In this document: positions 22,521 to 32,281 of the stretch, piece after piece
How positions within the stretch are numbered: the first letter of the stretch is position 1
How the letters are laid out: each line of letters begins with the position of its first letter
Assembly: GCA_963169105.1 (NCBI GenBank)
Contig: OY720643.1
Span: 22,478,373 to 22,542,372 of the forward strand
Length of the DNA stretch: 64,000 nt
Direction: 5' to 3'
From: Ceriagrion tenellum
Lineage: Eukaryota > Arthropoda > Insecta > Odonata > Coenagrionidae
Notes under the pieces: model-generated
Told to the model about the DNA's origin: nothing
The model's input: the letters and a program-made list of their open reading frames with translations, nothing else
The model's database searches: none
Made by a program: the position numbers and the translations under genes

Positions 22521-23079
22521 GAGTTCATATCGAGATGAAATTAGAACACTTTGTATAATTCACACAAAACTTTAATGATATGACCTTTAATGATTTCAAT
22601 ACTTTTATTTTAAAGTGAATGTTTTACATGTTGTTGACAAAGGTGCCAAGCTGGATTTTATTGAGAACCTTGAAATTATGACGCACGCTAAGCAGTCTGG
22701 TTTCGATTTGCTAAATGACTTGGTACCATTACATCATTCTCCCCTCTACCAAGTTCCTGTCCCCCGACCTTCCAGAAAATATTTGGTTACGTCCATCTCC
22801 AGCCCGATGCTTCAACCTTAACCTTCAGTCATACTTTCCCCAACCCTCCTTAGTCATACTTTCCTCAACCCCGATCATCCCCCCCCTCCCTCTTCCGGCA
22901 TAAAATATAAATGCGTGCTCGCCAAAAAACGAATTGTATTGTCCCTTGAGAATGACACGAAGGTGCTGAAACTAGTCGCGCTCATACCATTAAAATTTGT
23001 GATGATTATACAAAGTGCTCTTATTACAGCTCAATATGAACTCTAAACTCCACAAAGTTAGCTCACAAACCATTGAAGA
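22521..23079 (+). mobile_element. PLE 3' end (inner)
   Basis: A 559-bp insert flanked by the 10-bp duplication TGTACCTGAA (22511-22520 and 23080-23089). Order: inverted arm (22523-22573), a PLE C-terminal segment LHVVDKGAKLDFIENLEIM (22624-22680) then LLNDL, a pyrimidine-rich 3' UTR, a hammerhead-like motif (22945-22977), and the matching arm (22989-23042). It is 5' truncated and inverted at its 5' end, as usual for PLEs. The C-terminal frame starts after upstream stops, so no protein is expected. Confidence 0.8.
22945..22977 (+). ncRNA. hammerhead-like motif (TTGAGAA type)
   Basis: TTGAGAA (22946-22952), one T, stem CAC/GUG with loop GAAG, GAAA (22968-22971), palindromic stem III ACTAGT and C. 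Only the C3-to-T and G8-to-A changes separate it from CTGANGA, and they are complementary to each other. Confidence 0.55.
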
Positions 23080-23084
23080 TGTAC

Positions 23085-23114
23085 CTGAATATGCAGTAAG
23101 CTGCGAAACGCGTA
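23085..23114 (+). ncRNA. hammerhead-like motif
   Basis: CTGAATA (23085-23091), one T, stem II GCAG/CTGC with a TAAG loop, GAAA (23105-23108), palindromic stem III ACGCGT (23108-23113) and A as the base before the scissile bond (GTA triplet). This is the outer PLE motif, reconstituted at its 5' edge by the inner element's target duplication. Confidence 0.6.
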
Positions 23115-23182
23115 GTACGCTTTCGTACTGTTAACAAATAATTGTGGAAAAGTATAAGGATTGTTTTCAATATGGATTCGAA

Positions 23183-23626
23183 TATAAAATACTTCAACAA
23201 AGTGACGCTTGAAGGTGTAAAGTTTAATATGATTGTTGTTCCGGCTGTCAGGCTTCAGTTTGATGATGTAATTCCATCGCTATCTACCTTAATGATTTGA
23301 CAGTAGATTTAACGCTTTCATGTGATACATATTTCCTAACCAGGTGACTTACGTTCAAGGTATATCTAATGCTCGGAACTTCGAGCTAGTTAAGCTAATA
23401 TGAGGCACAACGGTGAATCATTTCGATCGTCACAGCTTTCGTTTCTTGTCTTCTCTCAATGAGACAATAAGATACTGCCTCTTGAAATCGAATAGCGATG
23501 GGTGATTTCTGTAGCCGGGCTGCGGTAATTACTGTCACTCTCGCGGGGTATATAATTTATTCTTTCAGAAACTTTAATTATAACTTTCATTTTCAGTCTA
23601 TGGCCGACACTGTACTTTTGGTGAGA
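23183..23626. other. no recognised feature
   Basis: AT-rich; nothing recognised. Confidence 0.4.
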
Positions 23627-23763
23627 AGAAACCACTATGGTTAACGTTTAATGATTCTGGATATATCTCGTGGAAATTGGTAATAGATAACAGGATCTCA
23701 ATAAAAGAACGTTGTTTACACCCAATTTAATCTCACACACGGACCTGAGTTTCGAAAATACTT

Positions 23764-24764
23764 GGGTGCCAGTGTTTGGGATCCTCATGAGGTAGGCTTA
23801 AAAACAGAGTTAGAACGCGTGCAGTGAAGATCAGCAAGATACGAGAAAAGCCGTTATGATTGTCTCGTTAGTGTTACTGACCCCTTGATCGCTTTCAGAC
23901 CATCGATTGAAAATGGACTCAATCTTTTATGTAAATTCAAAACCGATTTATCTTTGGACGAAGTTATCAATACCTTACGAACTCTATCTGATACTAACTA
24001 ATACTACGGTAGATCATTTTATGAGAATAAAATAAGAGAAATAGATTGTAGAACAGATAGATTTAAATGCCGTTTTCCCGCGATCGACAAGAGACCATAA
24101 TGGCTGCGTTAAGACTTCGAAGTAGGTTAGTTTACAGGTAATGTAGCTGATTAATTCGTATGCACCCTATAGCATGTTTTTAAACAATAATAATAATTTA
24201 TTTAGCTAAAACAGGGGCTCCCAATTACATGGACTATAATAAAAGGTGAACCCCTTATATAAAAAAGTAATACTTAATACAGATTATACCACATTACAAA
24301 AATACAAAAGTACAAAATTAAACATACACATAAAATTCCATAAATTAGCCCTGTCTAAAATATCCAGTTGCTATCTTTTTTAAACAGTTTAAGGAGTTAA
24401 AAAAATCAACAACATTGCACAGCTCGTTTGCTACCGCAATGACTCGAGGAATACATGAGTGTTGAAATACATTATTTATCGCAAACGGCTGTACAAATGA
24501 GGTCAGCTGCTGTGTTCTACGTAACTGCGCCCACTGTGCCGTGTTGTGCAAACACCATGCTTTGCATGTTCCGTCCATGACTTTTGTGTCATGTGTACAT
24601 AGTTACATTATAGATTATTTCAGTAGTTTCTGTAGCATTTGCAGCCGATAGTGTGGTGCTTGTGGGTGAAAGTAAATTTCCTCACTGTAGTTCATGTTGA
24701 TGATAAGTCACCCGCTACCAAACACCATTGTGGTGGCTTGCAGAGTAATAAGTAGATGTAGATG
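23764..24764 (+). mobile_element. CR1-A copy nested in a PLE
   Basis: A 1001-bp insert with a 7-bp duplication AATACTT (23757-23763 and 24765-24771). The ORF relic reads WDPHEVGLKTELERVQ, a stop, RSARYEKSRYD, then KFKTDLSLDEVINTLRTL and KIREIDCRTDRFKCRFP. The 3' UTR ends in TAGATGTAGATG at 24753-24764. Stops and frameshifts make it a pseudogene. A third element is inserted in its 3' UTR at 24184-24552. Confidence 0.85.
24184..24552 (-). mobile_element. Jockey/CR1-like ORF tail inserted in CR1-A
   Basis: Breaks the 3' UTR shared with the copy at 27955-28410. The minus strand reads RRTQQLTSFVQPFAINNVF, then CIPRVIAVANELCNVVDFF and NSLNCLKKI, the usual (F)IPRtIxxWNxLP...SLxxFK end of a Jockey/CR1-type ORF. 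It ends in an ATTATTATTG tail. It is the innermost level of a three-element nest. Confidence 0.65.
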
Positions 24765-24815
24765 AATACTTCTGTCATTATCCAGGAGGTTATCATGATT
24801 ACTAAAAAATGATAA

Positions 24816-25504
24816 ACAAATTTCTGGCTCTCACATTAAAATTATTTTAGGTTTGTTTAAACATGAGAAAATGCTACTGCCGACCGTTGAAATATGCCAG
24901 TAATCAGTGTGCGTCTCTCTAATACAATTTTGGCCGAGTAGGTTTTATTCCCCCTACCTGCCTCTCCCTTGTTCCCTCCTGCCTTCTCTCTTTGCCGCGC
25001 GAGGCATGCGCCAGGTACTTTGGCGAGAGCTATAATAATTTAGCCTCGCACGGACCTTGTCACTCTCCGAATACCTGCTCACGTAATTGGATCGGACGGC
25101 CGCAGTGGGCCCCAGCACCCATTTGATTCATCGCTTTTCACATTCGTCCGCCGAGCGGAATGAAGATTAAAACTGCCAAAATACATTCGCGTTCTTTATT
25201 CCACTCGGCCTTCTACGTCAAACTTCTTTTCGGCCGGGCGAAAACACCGTCGCTACAGTTTCCACTCAGTGGGTCCTTGTTGAGCGTCAGACTTCCCACT
25301 CCATTAAGGTTCTGGGAGGACCTCGTCAAGTGTCAAGTGGACGCCAGAAAGGTCGGCCGCGGACCCTTCTCAAGGAGGAACTTTCATTTTAGACATGCAC
25401 GAAAAGCTTCTTTCATTTTAATACACATTATAAAGTAAGTTTTTGAAAATCGAATGGTGCAAAATATTACTGATTCATCGGAAATTTAACGAAGATATTC
25501 ATCA
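24816..25504. other. GC-richer stretch, no recognised feature
   Basis: 24950-25390 is richer in G+C and CpG than its surroundings. A 92-codon frame (25160-25438) is unrecognised. It could be an exon or regulatory island, but there is no supporting motif. Confidence 0.35.
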
Positions 25505-25870
25505 TTCATTGGTCGTTCAATCCTAAGATTGATTGACTGCAGCCCTCCACCCTTCCCTATCTAATGCTACCTCCCTTACTTCCTGGCATATCTTCGTATA
25601 TACTTTCCTCTTTATCTGGTCCATAAACTTATTCCTGAGTCTTCCTCTGGAAACTTATTCCTCACAATGCACGCAAGCGTTACTCTCCTCCCGAATCATC
25701 GACGAATAGAATTGCAGTTCTCTCCCTTTCAGAGAGTTGTATTACTTATCGGTGGTTGGTTTCCCGAGTAAGTCCATTCATTCGTTCATGAGTCGGTCGC
25801 TCAATCTTAAGATTGGCTGGGTGCAGCCCTCAAATCCTTCCCCAGCTAATGCTAGTTTGTTTCATTCGGT
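25505..25870 (-). mobile_element. two RTE-B 3' ends
   Basis: 25512-25680 and 25797-25870 each carry the complement of the RTE-B end: GGTCGTTCAATCCTAAGATT (first copy) and GGTCGCTCAATCTTAAGATT (second), then GCAGCCCTC. Both are tiny 5'-truncated copies, about 115 bp apart. Confidence 0.7.
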
Positions 25871-26108
25871 GAACGTTTAATCCTAAGGTTGGTTGCTTTT
25901 AGTAATATAAAGAAAGCAAGTGCCATATTTTTTAATTTTCACCTTTATTAATGCACCGTCATTACTATGCGCGAAGTCGAAATTTAGGAGAAAATCATAC
26001 GTAAATATGTTTTTTTTAGTCGGCATGATACCTTCAATTTTTTTAGCTACCAATTATAACAGTACGAACGTTTTATATCGCGGTTATGGGCAAATCTGTG
26101 CATTACCA

Positions 26109-26640
26109 TCAATGGTCGTTCAATCCTGAGATTGGTTGACTGCAGCCCTCCTCCATTCCCTATCTAATGCCAGTTTCCTTACTTCCTGGTAGCTATTAAT
26201 TGTATTTTCCTCTTTATTTGGTCCATAAACTTATCCTTGAGTCTTCCTCAGGAAATTTTTCCCTCTATTTTGCCTTCAATTATGCTCCTCACAAACCCAT
26301 TGTGCCTCAAAATGTGTCCAATCCATCTCCTTCTTCTTTCCTGTATGGTGTTCCATATTGTCCTTTCCTCTTCTACTCTTCTGTACACTTCATCATTTCT
26401 TATTTTGTCCGTCCATTTTACCTTCAGCATCCTCCTCAAGCACCAGGTTTCGAGGGTTTCTAGTCTATTCTGGTCAGCTTTTCCAATGGTCCATGCTTCC
26501 AATCCATAGAATGCTACGCGCCACAAGAAGATGTTTTCCACATACTGTTTCCTGTTTTGTAATTCTATCTTCTTTGAGCACAGCAGTTGTCTTTTTCCCA
26601 TGTACGCCTTGTGGAAGATATAATCATTGAAAAATGATTT
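26109..26640 (-). pseudogene. RTE-B ORF C-terminal domain
   Basis: The longest RTE-B tail in the window (open frame 26248-26685 minus). Readable blocks: VENIFLWRVAFYGLEAWTIG, KADQNRLETLETWCLRRMLK, VKWTDKIRNDEVYRRVEEER, RRRWIGHILRHNGFVRSIIE and GKIEGKIS. The RT catalytic FADD box is upstream of what remains, so it is 5' truncated. The 3' end carries the CTGCAGTCAACC...ATTGAACGACC signature. The RT thumb and connection-like region is recognisable but has no activity by itself. Confidence 0.85.
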
Positions 26641-26644
26641 GTGG

Positions 26645-26830
26645 AAACTACAATGGTTAGCGTTTAATGAATCTGCATATATCACGTGAAAATCGGTATT
26701 AGATATATTGATCTCAAGGAAAAAAACGTAGTCTTATTTCTTCATAATTTATTCTCACACACCCACCTGGGTTTCGGCAATACTTGTCATTATCAAGGAG
26801 GTTATAATAGTTGCTAAAAATGATAACATA
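26645..26830 (-). mobile_element. PLE 3' end, uninterrupted paralogue
   Basis: Aligns with 23627-23763 plus 24765-24815 and so shows the empty site for the CR1 insertion there. It carries a hammerhead-like motif at 26764-26797 and lies directly against an RTE-B copy. No coding segment. Confidence 0.65.
26764..26797 (-). ncRNA. hammerhead-like motif (TTGATAA type)
   Basis: TTGATAA (complement of 26790-26796), one T, a weak GACAAGTATTGCC stem-loop, GAAA, then CCCAGG and TG. Stem II is decayed and GTC has become GTG. Confidence 0.5.
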
Positions 26831-27395
26831 TTTAAATTTGAATTCTCTTTCATGTTTATCTCTTATGTTTAAAATATTAGGGCGCTGAAATGCACTGCCT
26901 TAACGGCTGTGCGATTCCATATCTTAACATATTATTATACTCTACACCTCTACGTGAGTTTGGATTCAGATTACAGCGGAAATGTAACGCATTGCAGGAG
27001 GTTTGGCAGGTGTGGAAAAGTATATACATAGAAATGGTCAGCTTCACCTTACGAGCCTATCTAGCTATGTCCGTCTGTCTGTCCGTTTGTCTGTCTGTCT
27101 CTTTGAACGATAACTGCCGTAAAAATTGAGATATCGAGCTGAATTTTCGGTCATAAGCCTCTAGTATTCCACAGACGGCACAGTTCCAAAATGGGTTGGA
27201 TCGCACCAAAACCACGTTTTTTTTAAAATAACAAAGTGAAAGTGGAGTGGGGTATTTAAAGTTTAGGCAAGGCCGAAGACAACTTCTTTACTAGTTTTTA
27301 TCTGAGTTTTCGCCCGGATAATTTTTTTTTCAAAAACTTGTGTAATACTCATTACACATTGGGACACCTAATTTAATTTTTCAAGCTCAGGGGGG
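26831..27395. other. unassigned, with a GTCT microsatellite
   Basis: 27068-27101 is a degenerate (GTCT)n tract followed by TTTGAACGATAACTGCCGTA. This combination recurs at the ends of dispersed repeats in arthropods (from memory, not checked). The element itself is not identifiable. Confidence 0.4.
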
Positions 27396-27716
27396 TTGTG
27401 TTTGAATCGTTCGAGTTAATCTCGACCACGTAACTAAGGAGTCACGTGGTACAACAACGAACGGCTTGAGATTTAGGTGAGTTTCACTTACTCAGATGTA
27501 TACCTTAAGCGTTTGGAACGTGGTTTATTGTCTCTCTAGTCGGGATATAATAATTCATTGACAATTTTACGTCGAGAAAAACTCAGTTGAGAATGCTGCG
27601 TGAGATTTTTACCAGTGGTTCAAAATCACCTAAATCTCAAACCGTTCGCTATTATGCCACATGATTCCTTAGTTACCTGGTCGAGATTAACTCGAGAGAT
27701 TCAAACACAACCCTAC
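27396..27716. repeat. foldback repeat with about 90-bp arms
   Basis: Left arm 27396-27487 and right arm 27627-27716 are inverted copies (GGGTTGTGTTTGAATC, GTTAATCTCGACCA and GAGATTTAGGTGA words) with about 15% difference and a 139-bp spacer. No coding sequence or hammerhead core. Confidence 0.75.
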
Positions 27717-27954
27717 AGGTCATCGATAGTGTCAAACGATTATTTCGGCTTAAATCAAAGACTTCAGGTTTTCCTCGCAGTACATGGTCGACATACCGTG
27801 ATGAATGTGGCAACGTTGCCAAGGGAAATAACTGCTGTTCACCTTGTTTACTTCTCAATGTATGCCATAATTAGGCATTTAATATACGTTGTTTAATGTT
27901 TTAAGCTTGAAAATAATTATACCCTTCCCTCCGTTCATTAAAAAGCATGATATG

Positions 27955-28410
27955 TACATCTACATCAACTTATCCTGCAAGCCAGGCTGTTTGGCAGGGG
28001 GTGACTTAAACCAACATGAACAACAGTGAAGGAACTAACTTTCACCAACAAGCACCACACTATCGATTTAGGTACTACAAATGCTACAGAAACTACTAAA
28101 ATGATCCATAATGTAACTATTGAAACGTGGCACAAGAGTCAATGCAGGAAACATGCAAAACATGTTGTTAGCACTACTACCTAGGCAGGCTTAGAAACAT
28201 GCACTAGGGTGCAAATGAAATTACCAGCTACACTACCAGTCAACAAACGTATTTCAAAGTCTCAACGCAGCTTTTATGGCGTATTATCGATCGCGGGAAA
28301 AACGATATTTTAATCTTTCTGTTTTACAATCTACTTCCCTTATTTCATTCTCATTATCTGATCTATCGTAGTATGTTGGAGTGTGATTTATCAAATCCTG
28401 CCGAAATACA
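27955..28410 (-). mobile_element. CR1-A 3' end
   Basis: Minus-strand ORF tail: DLINHTPTYYDRSDNENEI, then REVDCKTERLKYRFSRD, then a 3' UTR matching 23764-24764 and ending in GTTGATGTAGATG at about 27955-27968. Stops are present. It provides the uninterrupted version of the UTR broken at 24184-24552. Confidence 0.8.
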
Positions 28411-29654
28411 ATTGAGGCTGGAGTTAGCATAATTACTGGTTTTCGTGAAGTTGTAAAAGCTTCAGTTAAACGCTTTGTCGGATAAAGTTTATCCAAAAGC
28501 GTATTTACATGGAATTTAAGAGATACACAAGGCAATACTGATTCTAAATTCACTCATTACAGCACGTTTCATAAATCTTAGGAAAACAGTACTTCAAAGC
28601 GTACGTTCCTCCTTGATACTTAAGGAATGTGGAAGGGTAAGGAGAAAGGGAAGAGGGAGATAAATGAAGGGGTGAAGAAGGAGAAAAAAGGAATAATGAT
28701 GCTATGGGGAATGAGGATGGGTGATCAGCTCATATTCTGGAGCCGCAAATCCGACGGCTTAGAAGGCGAAGTTTACGACGCCTGATATACCGGTGAAGGC
28801 AGTTGAAGCGAGATTATTGGATTCTAGTAAAAATGATCACGCGAATATAATTTGAATTCCCCCATTTTTCCTGCAATGGGACTGCCGCGGCATTTGTATG
28901 AATCTATCGTATAAAGACTTACAATCACAGCGGTAATTCGATAAACACCGTTAAGAAATAGGGGTAACATTCCTATAATTTATTTTCATTCAATTTTCCA
29001 GTACTTTTCGCTTTTTCAAAACAGTGTTAATTGAGATCTGAAATCTACTTTCTCGTCCAAGATGGTGTTTTGCAGCCTTAATCTGAGCAATTAATATAAG
29101 AGCCCATGTTAAAATTTCCACTTTCAAGGCAGAATCAAAATAAAACTAGCCAGAAACCTTCATTTTTATCAACCTGGTTTGCAAAAAGAACCTCAAATAT
29201 CCATTATTAAAGTTTCAAAACATTAGGAATAAGTAATCCTACGCAGCGGATATCTTCATGTTGATAGGAGGATATTTGAGTGGTAGTGAATAAATATGAA
29301 AGTCATAAGCAGTACGTGCTGACCTTAAAGAAAAAAAATTCCTCAATTTTGCGTCTTATCTGGGGGTCTATTCTGTATATCCTCGGACTTTCCGTGTCTC
29401 GACAGTGACGAAATTTTGACGTCAGAGCCGCGTAAAATTCAAAGGGGAGCATTCGAAAGTTGAAATTTTTCGGGGAATTCGACGTCACATCCACGGATTT
29501 ACCGAGGCTCGACGGCGTCGATTCCTTACTGAATAAGACTCCTCGTCACACCGCCAAAAAAATACTCAGGAAATTGCGACACCAGCAGAAGCTCTATAAG
29601 CCGAAATAAAGGTTCGGTGGAAGCGAAACGTGGTGGCATAAACCCACATCGAAA
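28411..29654. other. no recognised feature
   Basis: Includes a purine-rich patch (28626-28720). At 29620 GAAACGTGG resembles half of a hammerhead core, but there is no CTGATGA upstream. Confidence 0.4.
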
Positions 29655-29800
29655 TACCCCTTGATCTAGGGTGGTTTGATGGAGTAGCTAGCTAACGCCC
29701 CTGACTGGAAAATGGAAAATCCAGCTTCAAATCCCTTACAAGCTCAAGGTTTTTTCACGGCAAATTTCATTCCACTAGTCCATATTTTTTGCACCAGAGC
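29655..29800 (+). mobile_element. SINE-3 copy
   Basis: Shares with 34-197 the TAGCTAACGCCCCTGACTGG tRNA-like part, a B-box-like region near CAAATCCC, and the right flank TTTTTTCACGGCAAATTTCA. The left inverted arm is not clear in this copy. Confidence 0.55.
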
Positions 29801-30439
29801 GGATCACTGCGAACCTCATCATTTGTTCAAAGCAATGATCGGAAAATTTCCATTACAGCTTGTTTTTTTTTCGACTCGGTAGGATCATTTAAATTTGCAC
29901 CCATTACGATACCGCCACAGCCATTTTGAGATATGTTCTCATGTTCACTTTCCTCGCGAATGCTCGTTTTATTTCCAACCATTTCCGCGCGAGTACTCCG
30001 GCGTCGCACGTCCTCGGCGAACGGAAGAGAACACCCCTCTTCGGGCGGCGAACACCAAAGAGATCGCCCTCGCGACGTGTGTGGGAACGACGGTGGGCTG
30101 CGGGAAACGAGAACTCGGAAGGAATAAAGAAACGATTTACTCAGCAAAAGACGCGCTATCGAAGAAAGGGATCGCACCTTGAGGAGAAAAAAAAAGACGC
30201 CTCCATCTTTCTCCCCTGCTCTCATTCGGGAAAATTTCCACTCGTTTCACTAGAACAATACAAAAACCACCACGGAAAGAATTTCCTTTTATTTTTTAAT
30301 GATTCATAAACGCTCGTGTACGCAGTGGGAACCCTCGCGCGTCGAAAATTACTACCTGTCGTGTTATGGCTTATATAGGCATGCGTGTCCTCCAGAGGGC
30401 CATTCCCGCTTGAGTTTGCTTGGCAAAAATTCTAAGGAG
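29801..30439. other. CpG-containing GC-rich island
   Basis: 29930-30180 is strongly GC- and CpG-rich compared with the rest of the window (for example CGGCGTCGCACGTCC). Open frames occur on both strands (127, 132 and 95 codons). No domain is recognised. A promoter or first exon is possible but unsupported. Confidence 0.4.
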
Positions 30440-30740
30440 GAAACCTATCTGAAAAGTAAGAACTTATACGTTTACGGGGGTTTTTACTGGCGATTTTATA
30501 GCAAAATTACTTGCAGTAAGCAGCTATAGACGTAAATTGTACCGTTAAACAGCTCTACGTATCCGCTTTTAGAACTTTTACAAGTGTCGGAAAGTCAGTT
30601 GCAGAAGCAGGGTAGACGACAACCAATCTTTCTGTGCACTAACTCGTGAAAAAAATTTCATCCAATTTAGGTATCCTACAAGCTCTTGCAGAATAAACTT
30701 ACGAAAGTCACCTGCCATTGTAAAAAACTAACCTGCCTTT
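30440..30740 (+). repeat. dispersed repeat, copy 1
   Basis: Diverged match to 55985-56260 in the same orientation: TTGCAGAAGCA, AACCAATC, GTGCACTAACTCGTGAAA and CTACAAGCTCTTG correspond in order and spacing. No TIR or coding sequence, so the family is unknown. Confidence 0.45.
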
Positions 30741-31718
30741 AGGCAAGGAATATTTTGCACGTATGTGAAATTTATTACGAAAACAATGTAAATAAGACAC
30801 CTTTTCTTGAGGATTTTTCTAATCGAGAAATTCGATGAACCACGTCTGATCTTTGGCATGTTTTGTAGAAAGGATTGAGTTTAAGCCAGGATAAAATTTC
30901 GGGTCAAAATCATCAAAACTATGGAACTCGATCGACTGGTAATACACAAGTTCACGTACAATTTGGAAGAGTAAGGGGATTCTATTTGATATAAATGGGA
31001 AGTATATGTACGCCATACAGCAAAAATAACAAATTTATTAAGGAAAAATGTAACAATACCACAGGATATATAGTAACAAGTAAAAGCTTTTTCATACAAA
31101 TATGACAATAATAGAATCTTGTCTGAGTTTTATTAAATCATGACGACAAAAGGGACTTTAATATTGACATTTCGTTAGAGTGTGCATTAATACCTGGGAG
31201 CTTAACTTTCGTGAGGAAATAGAGATTTTGGAAAAGAATTTTTGACCCTGGGGCCACTATTATCACTGAAAATTTGTTCCTTGTCTCCTCCCCAATTTTA
31301 AATTCAGTCGTTTCTCCTTTGCCAATCCCCGCTCTCCTTTCCACTTAAGCATCTAACCCATGGCTCTTGAACAACCCCCGTCCCCTTCCCTCCATCAATC
31401 AGCATGCTACTCTCACTACCCCCGCCCCATAACCTTACGGCCGGCGGTAAAGAGCTTTATACAGAGAGATACTCGACCCAAAAAAATCACCTAATGATGG
31501 CGATCATTCGATGAAACTAGAGTCGTTTGACTTTTTACCCTGTGATATTGCAAAAGCTGGTTGGGTAATTTCATTTTAACTATGAAATACCATGGAGTTA
31601 GTGAAGACAGAGGAAAAAATAGCTATGAAATTTATGTGATGAAACGTTTTTATCAGTCCACGGTGAATAAAAAGTAGACTATTCTATACCACGACTTTGT
31701 ATTAATGACAAGATGCAA
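30741..31718. other. no recognised feature
   Basis: AT-rich; a C-rich patch lies at about 31365-31440. Nothing recognised. Confidence 0.45.
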
Positions 31719-32281
31719 TTAAAGTAGTCCTAGGGAGATAGTTTCCTAGTCATAATAGGTCGAATAGTCGAATTATACGTTTTAATTTGACCAGCTGTGG
31801 GACACATCAATTAAATATTGCATTATTAATTGTGCAATGACATACACTTATATGACTGAAATTTTAAGAAATTAAATTAAAATATCCAAGTAAGTCTTTA
31901 ACTTGACTCATTTTTTTCGCGCGGTGCGTTTGAAACTCCTTCAAAACGGAAGGTTTTTTGTGATACCAAAGAACCTATTGCGGTGACAATATGATTAATT
32001 TTCAAAAATAGTTGAGAAAACATACAAACTACACACTGTTAGTTTTTTTACGACATCTAAGCGTTAGAAGTACCTCATTTTGTAAATAATGTCTCTCTGG
32101 AGTGTGTGCACGTACTATTTCCCATGTAAAAGTGCTGATATTTTCTGGCAAATATCTCGGAAAGTAATGCAGTAAGGGGTAGAAATTTTGGTGACATCGG
32201 ATAGGTGAGGTATGTTTATTTAAAATGAGACCAAATTCATTGATTTCTAAGTAAAATGATTAATCGCTCAAACTACCTTAA
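31719..32281. mobile_element. TTAA-target MITE copy 3, complete
   Basis: 563 bp from TTAA (31719-31722) to TTAA (32278-32281). The right end is CGCTCAAACTACCTTAA. The left end has drifted to TTAAAGTAGTCCTAGGGAGA. The core TTTAACTTGACTC, then CGCGCGGTGCGTTTGAAACT, is nearly identical to 12362-12918. Confidence 0.85.

Larger units (their letters stand above)
22223..23182 (+). mobile_element. PLE 3' end (outer), interrupted by a second PLE
   Basis: Inverted arms 22223-22276 and 23129-23182 (GGAAAAGTA and GAATCC/GGTTTC words) bracket the unit. Just inside the left arm is the PLE C-terminal tail MDALEEMEIFRELNKL (22284-22331) then NELLF. Penelope ORFs end in this LE-x-x-EI-type helix after the GIY-YIG domain. 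The outer hammerhead-like motif lies at 23085-23114. A younger PLE (22521-23079) is inserted exactly at this motif. Confidence 0.75.
23627..24815 (-). mobile_element. PLE 3' end split by a CR1 insertion
   Basis: 23627-23763 and 24765-24815 together align with the uninterrupted copy at 26645-26830 (shared GGTTAACGTTTAATGA and GAGGTTAT words). The hammerhead-like motif is divided. GAAACTCAGGTCC (complement of 23741-23753) lies on one side, and GGATAATGACAG (complement of 24772-24783) on the other. No coding segment is visible. Confidence 0.75.

Noticed and set aside
29600..29635. GAAACGTGG as hammerhead half
   Set aside because: No CTGANGA upstream and no stem-loop.
29827..30309. Overlapping 127- to 132-codon proteins
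   Set aside because: Open on both strands in a GC-rich island; no recognised domain and no splice support.
31640..31665. TGATGAAACG as hammerhead core
   Set aside because: CTGATGA and GAAAC overlap without room for stem II.
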